DNA of 64,000 bases from Grammothele lineata. Taxonomy: Eukaryota; Basidiomycota; Agaricomycetes; Polyporales; Polyporaceae. Positions 59,091 to 64,000 of the stretch are shown here, piece after piece. The notes under the pieces were generated by a model, which made no database searches, was not told the origin of the DNA, and saw only the letters and a list, made by a program, of their open reading frames with translations. How positions within the stretch are numbered: position 1 is the stretch's first letter; the number at the start of each line of letters is the position of its first letter. Where the stretch lies: the NCBI GenBank assembly GCA_002150815.3, contig NDFF03000107.1, forward strand, positions 52,169 through 116,168, read 5' to 3'. Made by a program: the position numbers and the translations under genes.

Positions 59091-60217
59091 ATGTCTGACA
59101 GCAGTGCTCGCAAACGAGCACGTACCGATCCCATCCAAGACGCAAACGAAGCGTCAAGAAGTACCACGCCTGCGGAACATGACAAGGAGTTCTGGTTTGA
59201 GGATGGGACGGTGACACTTGTGGTCTCTAGGGTCGAGTTTCGGGTGTACAAGGGTACGCTGGTGGAACACTCCGCCGTCTTCGCGGACATGTTCTCTCTT
59301 CCCCAGCCACCCCCTTCCTCACCAGTAAAGCTTCGACCCCATCGAGACCCTCTCATCACTTTAGATGGCGACTCCCCCTACGCCTGGAGACACGTCCTCC
59401 GTGTACTGTTCCCGAGGAAGAACATACGGTACGTCCCAGATTCAGGCTCCGCGATGCTCCCGCAAGTCTCACATATGTCCGCTGTTCTTCAAGCTGCCTA
59501 CCAACGGTGGTGAAACCAGAACCAACATTCGACGAGATATCTGCATACGCGCGGCTCGGGCACAAGTACCAGATGGAATATATCGCCGAGCAAGCCCTTG
59601 CCTTCCTGAAGCGACACTTCCCAGACACCTTCAGTAAATGGTACAATATCGAAAGCCTCGTACCCGAAGGCTGGCATACGGAGCACGCGATCAGTGTCGT
59701 CAACATCGCACGTCTGACGCAATGCATGTCTCTCCTCCCCACCGCATTCGTCGTGCTCTGCATTTGCGGTCCGAAGACCCTGCGAGGCGTCGCGCACGAG
59801 GACGGCACGGTCGAGAAGCTCGAGGACGACGACCTGTTCCGTGTCGTGGCGGGGATGCAGGCTCTCCCGAACGCGACGAGTACCGCTGTGTTCCGCGCGT
59901 TCGCACCCTTCTCGACCGACGGGTGCCGCCAGCCGGCAGTGTGCAAGACCGCCGTGCAGGCGCGCTTGCACGACTTCGAACGCTGCCCGTCGTTAGCGAC
60001 AACCGCAAACGTGTTTTACAACTGGCATCAGGCCTTCAACGATCATGACGGTCCTACCAGGACAGGCTTGTGCAAGAGATGCGAAGACCAGCTGCTGCGT
60101 CGGTTCGTGAAGGAGAAGCAAGATGTGTGGGCGCGACTGCCGAAGTTGCTAAATCTTGCTGTTGAAGGGTGGGGCCCGGCAGACTCCCCCTTCAACTCGG
60201 ATTCCCCAAAGTCCTGA
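59091..60217 (+). CDS. BTB/POZ domain protein BTB-9
   Basis: Join(59091..59428, 59494..60217), 353 aa. MSDSSARKRARTDPIQD gives the basic start. BTB core KEFWFEDGTVTLVVSRVEFR to TLDGDSPYAWRHVLRVLFP. Exon 2: TFDEISAYARL-GHKYQM, HAISVVNIARLTQC, HEDGTVEKLED, CRQPAVC, NVFYNWHQAF, and GLCKRCEDQLL, ending VEGWGPADSPFNSDSPKS. It is closest to BTB-8 and BTB-11 at the exon junction (RCLPTVV, RNCLPSE, RCIPDQV), which suggests a recent tandem series. Intact. Confidence 0.87.
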
Positions 60218-60300
60218 AAGCCTGAAGCGCCTGAGGTACGTCCACCAGATTGTCTACAGTCTCTATTGCCATATTAAATGGTCGGTTGAACCAGCCCATT

Positions 60301-61735
60301 CTAGTTCGCATTTCGTCGGACGTGTGGATAGTTATTGGCACGATCGAACTTTGGCTCTATATATGCATCTTGTTGATTTACAATAGCGAGCATAAGTTGT
60401 AAACAACAACATATACGGCGTCGCACGATGGATACCGCACTACGGAATTGAGTGCAGTGTCTAGAGTCCCCGCTCGGAATCGAGGAGCTGCGATAAAGGA
60501 CTGGCATGAGTGAGCAGCAACCACAGGGTGTGGGAAAACTCACATCTTTGGAAACCAAACATGCGTGAAACATTTGTCCCCAGTCTGCAACTTCGATGTC
60601 GAAAACGCTAGGGAGCTCGTTCCACATATTCTGTTGTAAACGAAGAAACCGCCTTTTGACATAATTGCGGCAATATCTACACATATCGTTCCAGTATTGA
60701 TCGCAACCCGGAACGTGCTCGTTCCAGCTGTAGAAAGGATCGGAAACAGAGATCAAGGCGGGGTCGTGGGAGAGCCATTCCATGAGATGTGGGGTAGCAG
60801 CCTTGCAATCCTTCTCCTTATTCTCGCACTGTTTCGGTTCCCAGACGTAATGCGTTGTAAGAAGCGTGTTCATTACCAAGTCCGTAGAATTCCTCATCAA
60901 CCGCGGTATGGCAGCAAAGCATCGTACGTAGTCGTCTTCACTGAGGAAGTCTCGGGTGCCGTCCTCGCGTTCGACCCCTTTTGCCAGCTTTCCCCCTAAA
61001 GCGCAACAGACGAGGAGAGCGGTAGGAAGGATGGATGTGCATGCCGTGAGGCGGGCGATGTTCACGACCGAGATTGCGTGTTCCGCGGGCCACGGCAAGT
61101 TGTAGTCCGTTTCCGGCTCATTGTAGCGGAATTCCGTCACCGTGTCCCGCCATCTGACCAGATCTGTGGTAAAGAATGTCTTCAGAAAGGCTAAACCTTC
61201 TTCAACAAGGTGATCTATCTGATATTTGTGCCCAAGGCGGATGTAGGCAGAAAGTTGGTGGAAGGAGGGCATTTCCGAGTCGATAGCCGCATGTAGGAAC
61301 CTGGCCAAAATCACGGATTAGCGTGCGCGTGAATGGGGAAGAAAACTGCAGAGCTCACTTGGAGCGTTGAGACGGCAGGAGTGCCTTCAGAATATGACGC
61401 AAATCCTGATGCGGATCGTCGACGTGCACAATGTCTTGACGACGAAAGTGTGCACAAGAGTCGGACGCGGAGGCTTCTGGGGAGGAGGGTTGTGGAAGGG
61501 CAAACATGTCGGCGAAGACGGGGGAATGAGCGGCAAGGACGCCTTTGTAGACTCTGAACTCCGTGCCGGATGCGATTAGGGAAATATTACCATCCGGGAA
61601 CCAGAGCTCCTCGTCCTTCTGCCATTCGATGCCTCCAGATCCGTGGCCCATGCTGCTCGAGCTTGCCGTGGGCGGCGTGTCATCTTCAACATCGGTCTCC
61701 ATGCGGGCGCGCTTCCTAGTTCGTTCTGTAGTCAT
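60301..61735 (-). CDS. BTB/POZ domain protein BTB-10 (C-terminus uncertain)
   Basis: Exons 61359..61735 and 61300 downward. MTTERTRKRARME gives the basic start. BTB core EELWFPDGNISLIASGTEFR to VHVDDPHQDLRHILKALLP. Exon 2: MPSFHQLSAYIRL-GHKYQI, HAISVVNIARLTAC, REDGTRDFLSE, CENKEKDC, DPFYSWNEHV, and MCRYCRNYVKRR, then FDIEVADWGQ. The family normally stops soon after this. Here the frame runs on to 60301 (458 aa), but a good GTGAGT donor at 60543 (after codon 378) suggests a last intron and a short terminal exon that I could not place. It is divergent from BTB-11 with only 251 nt between the starts. Confidence 0.8.
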
Positions 61736-61986
61736 GCTGTAGCGTAGGAAGGAATAGAGGGTAGGGAAGGGAAATAGACCGGGGGAGGGAGAGAGAACGC
61801 GTTCCACCTGCAACTCCGGAGGCTCGAGAGTCGAGCTTGACTCAGGACCAGGACTTAGAGGCACGTGACCACTCGGAAAAGCGGCACTCTCGCCGTCGGG
61901 TTACATATTGCCATTCCCTCTTTACGACCGGTCTGCACTCCCTGCGCTACGTTCTATCATCTCTACTGTTCTATCAGCAGTCCGAT
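61736..61986. promoter_or_regulatory. Compact bidirectional promoter of BTB-10 and BTB-11
   Basis: 251 nt between opposing start codons, with one CACGTG E-box at 61862-61867 near its middle. The 32-nt dyad element is absent. Confidence 0.45.
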
Positions 61987-63072
61987 ATGTCATTAGCAGA
62001 AAATCCACGCAAACGACCCCGTACAGAAGCCACGGACGCCGGAGAGGCCACGGCAGAGCCTCCAGTGGCACCCGCTGAACGCGACAAAGAGTTCTGGTTC
62101 GACGACGGTACAGTGATCCTCATAGTGTCTGGCGTCGAATTTCGCGTCTACAAGGGAACAATGGTGGAGCACTCAACTGTGTTCGCCGACATGTTCTCGC
62201 TCCCGCAACCTGCGGCCGCCCCAAATGGCCCCCCCTGCCCGATCGTCCACCTCGACGACTCGCCTTATGCATGGCGACACGTCCTCCGGGTGCTATTTCC
62301 GAGGAAGGGTGTTCGGTACGTTTGTAGAGCTCCTTGAAGTTTGTGTATGGGACGCTTATTGTAGAATAGTTGCATCCCAGACCAAGTGCCCTCAAAGCCC
62401 CCCAGCTTCCATCAGATCTCAGCATACGCACGACTAGGCCACAAGTATCAGATCGAGGGGCTGACAGACGAAGCGTCTGGATTCCTCAAGAACTATTACT
62501 CATGTCGGTTCGACGTTTGGTACACACAAAGCGATTACGTACCCGATGGATGGGATTACAGTTCACTCATTGGCGTTGTCAACATCGCGCGGCTTATCGG
62601 GTGCGATAGCGTTCTCCCAGTTGCCCTTGCGTCCTGCTGCACGCTCCACGAAGACCTCCCACTTGGCTTTACCCATGAAGACGGTTCTGTAGAGACACTG
62701 GACGACGCTGACTTGGCTCGGGTTCTCCAAGCAAGCCCCACCCTCTCAGCAAAAACGGTTTACATTGTGTTCCGCGCATTCCGCCCTTTCGTTGCCTATG
62801 ATTGCAAATCTAGTGACGCGTGCATGGCCGCCGGGCGACTCAAGCTCGATTACTTAGCTGTTGAAAGGCCTGATTTGCTCTCGGATGTTCACCCCTTCAC
62901 TACCTGGACGGGTTAGCTTTATAAAGAACCCCGGATGTGCGACATTTGCGAAGCTGAGTTGGGTATCCGCTTGATGGAGGAGCGGAAATAGGTGTGGCGA
63001 GATTTACCAGATATCATGGGAGTTGACGTGGCGGAATGGGAAGACGACGACAGTGACACGGGTACCGAGTAG
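61987..63072 (+). pseudogene. BTB/POZ domain pseudogene BTB-11, two in-frame stops
   Basis: Join(61987..62315, 62370..63072) has 344 codons with correct phase. MSLAENPRKRPRTE and the BTB core (KEFWFDDGTVILIVSGVEFR to VHLDDSPYAWRHVLRVLFP) are intact, as are SFHQISAYARL-GHKYQI, SLIGVVNIARLIGC and HEDGSVETLDD. Then TAG occurs at 62914-62916 and again at 62989-62991. Between and after them the family's C-terminal text continues in the same frame (RMCDICEAELG, then VWRDLPDIMGVDVAEW), up to a normal TAG at 63070-63072. The second stop sits where paralogues have Gln/Arg/Asp before the W-x-x-LP motif. A truncated product would keep the BTB domain but lose the CxxC segment. No other break is seen, so the inactivation is recent. 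Confidence 0.82.
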
Positions 63073-63863
63073 TCAGTCTGGTGGGTTAGCCCCCTCGTTC
63101 GCTATCCCGATGATTATCTGAAACCCCGTTTTTTCCAGTCGATGTCCATACCATGTGCCAGGATCACACATCGTTATGCTGTTGTATCGTGTATTTGTTC
63201 ACTTTAATGACTATAACCCGAGAAGAGACGCTACCCATTATCTTCTTGCAGTTAAGCTCTCTTCAGTCTGATTTCAGGGACAGCAGCGACTTTCCGAGTT
63301 ACGGCAACGCAACCATCTTCCCGTCTTTCGTTCTGTCGTGTGCCCCTCATCACGTACGACAACTTCGCGGACGGACACGACCTCTTGTCCGTTGACACTA
63401 TCGCAAAGGAGAATCGTCTTTTGATAGAAGTGCGCGCTCTGGCACGAATCTTCGTCTCCAACACACAGCAAGCCCGAGTGCGCGAGCGAGAAAGCAGTGG
63501 TCGCTACAGTAGCTTACAAAACTATTTCCAGGAATGGTAGTCCGGCGCTATTTTGCCCATATCTCCGCGAATAGTTGACGGAATTTGGTGATTCAAATTC
63601 TGTCGGTTAGCTGTATATCTTGGCTTTCTAACGGTGTATGATATATGTGAAACGGATAAAATTTGGCTGAGATATCGAGCACTCTTTGGGTACACCTTCT
63701 GGAAATAGTTTTGTAACTGGTGTTTAGCCTGCATGCAACTCAGGCATTGTTTAACAAATCTGGTAGTGATGTCATATGACACTGTGGGTTTATGTTACAC
63801 AATGTTGAATACATCATACCAGGTCATCAGTTGGTTCAGACACCTTAAACTACTAGCACTATC
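63073..63863. other. AT-richer region with inverted repeat, left part of a probable transposon
   Basis: No gene. Base composition drops relative to the BTB array. An 18-bp perfect inverted repeat lies at 63514-63531 and 63699-63716. Confidence 0.45.
63514..63716. repeat. Inverted-repeat element, 18-bp perfect arms
   Basis: TTACAAAACTATTTCCAG at 63514-63531 is repeated inverted at 63699-63716 with a 167-nt spacer. It could be a MITE, a folded terminal repeat of the adjoining element, or the joint of two insertions. No clear target-site duplication was found. Confidence 0.6.
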
Positions 63864-64000
63864 ATGCCTCCACCACTTTCATCCACCATGGTCAACACAA
63901 TCATCTCTCTTGCTGCACAGGGCCTCCCTATCACTGCCATCAGGCAAGAAAATGGTGTCAACAGCAGTCAGATCAATAAAATCCACTTTACACATGTCCC
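63864..64000 (+). mobile_element. Partial transposase gene start (probable DNA transposon)
   Basis: The frame opens MPPPLSSTMVNTIISLAA, then QGLPITAIRQENGVNSSQIN, and runs off the window end. The spacing resembles the N-terminal helix-turn-helix of Tc1/mariner-type transposases (IxxLxxxGxxxxxIxxxxGxxxSxI). Only 45 residues are visible, so the family is provisional. The nearby inverted repeat supports a DNA element. Confidence 0.45.

Noticed and set aside
1..64000. CRISPR arrays, riboswitches or bacterial operons
   Set aside because: Nothing fits; introns and gene families are plainly fungal.

Overview
The window is nuclear DNA from an Agaricomycete fungus, most likely a wood-decay relative of the Polyporales. 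The evidence is dense genes on both strands, many short GT-AG introns (about 50-75 nt), multi-exon P450 genes, HET-domain genes, and an expanded family of two-exon BTB genes. The species placement is inference. All exon structures were read by eye from splice signals and conserved protein motifs.

Region by region: 0.1-2.4 kb, a GT32-like glycosyltransferase with an in-frame stop near its N-terminus; 5.1-6.4 kb, an extended SDR reductase; 6.9-8.7 kb, an F-box/LRR-like protein; 9.3-15.6 kb, two tandem P450 genes, the second with a damaged splice donor; 16.0-24.7 kb, a BAR-SH3 membrane/actin adaptor, a DHA1-type MFS exporter and a SWI/SNF (SMARCD/Snf12) subunit, i.e. mostly housekeeping; 27.1-32.2 kb, two tandem HET-domain genes; 32.3-63.1 kb, an array of eleven BTB/POZ genes (ten look intact, one is a pseudogene) plus BTB relics at 29.4 and 41.2 kb. 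The array is interrupted by RPL14, two further P450 genes, a DUF7702-like membrane protein, a tRNA-Val(UAC) and a small novel gene. The window ends inside a probable DNA transposon.

The BTB genes share one design: a basic N-terminus (K/R-K-R-x-R), the BTB fold in exon 1, a phase-2 intron at one fixed place, then a helical exon 2 carrying a GHKYQ motif, an IGVVNIARLT-like motif and paired cysteines near the C-terminus. BTB proteins of this general kind often act as Cullin-3 substrate adaptors. HET proteins trigger cell death after non-self recognition. Their adjacency suggests an allorecognition or defence island, but that link is inference. Three intergenic regions upstream of four of these BTB genes carry the same 32-nt dyad element (15-nt arms, CA centre), which is the best candidate for an undescribed regulatory feature here.

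Several genes carry point lesions (TGA in the GT32 gene, lost GT donor in the second P450, two TAG codons in the last BTB gene), and the first two fit C:G to T:A change at CpG. The region looks like a birth-and-death gene island between conserved anchor genes.
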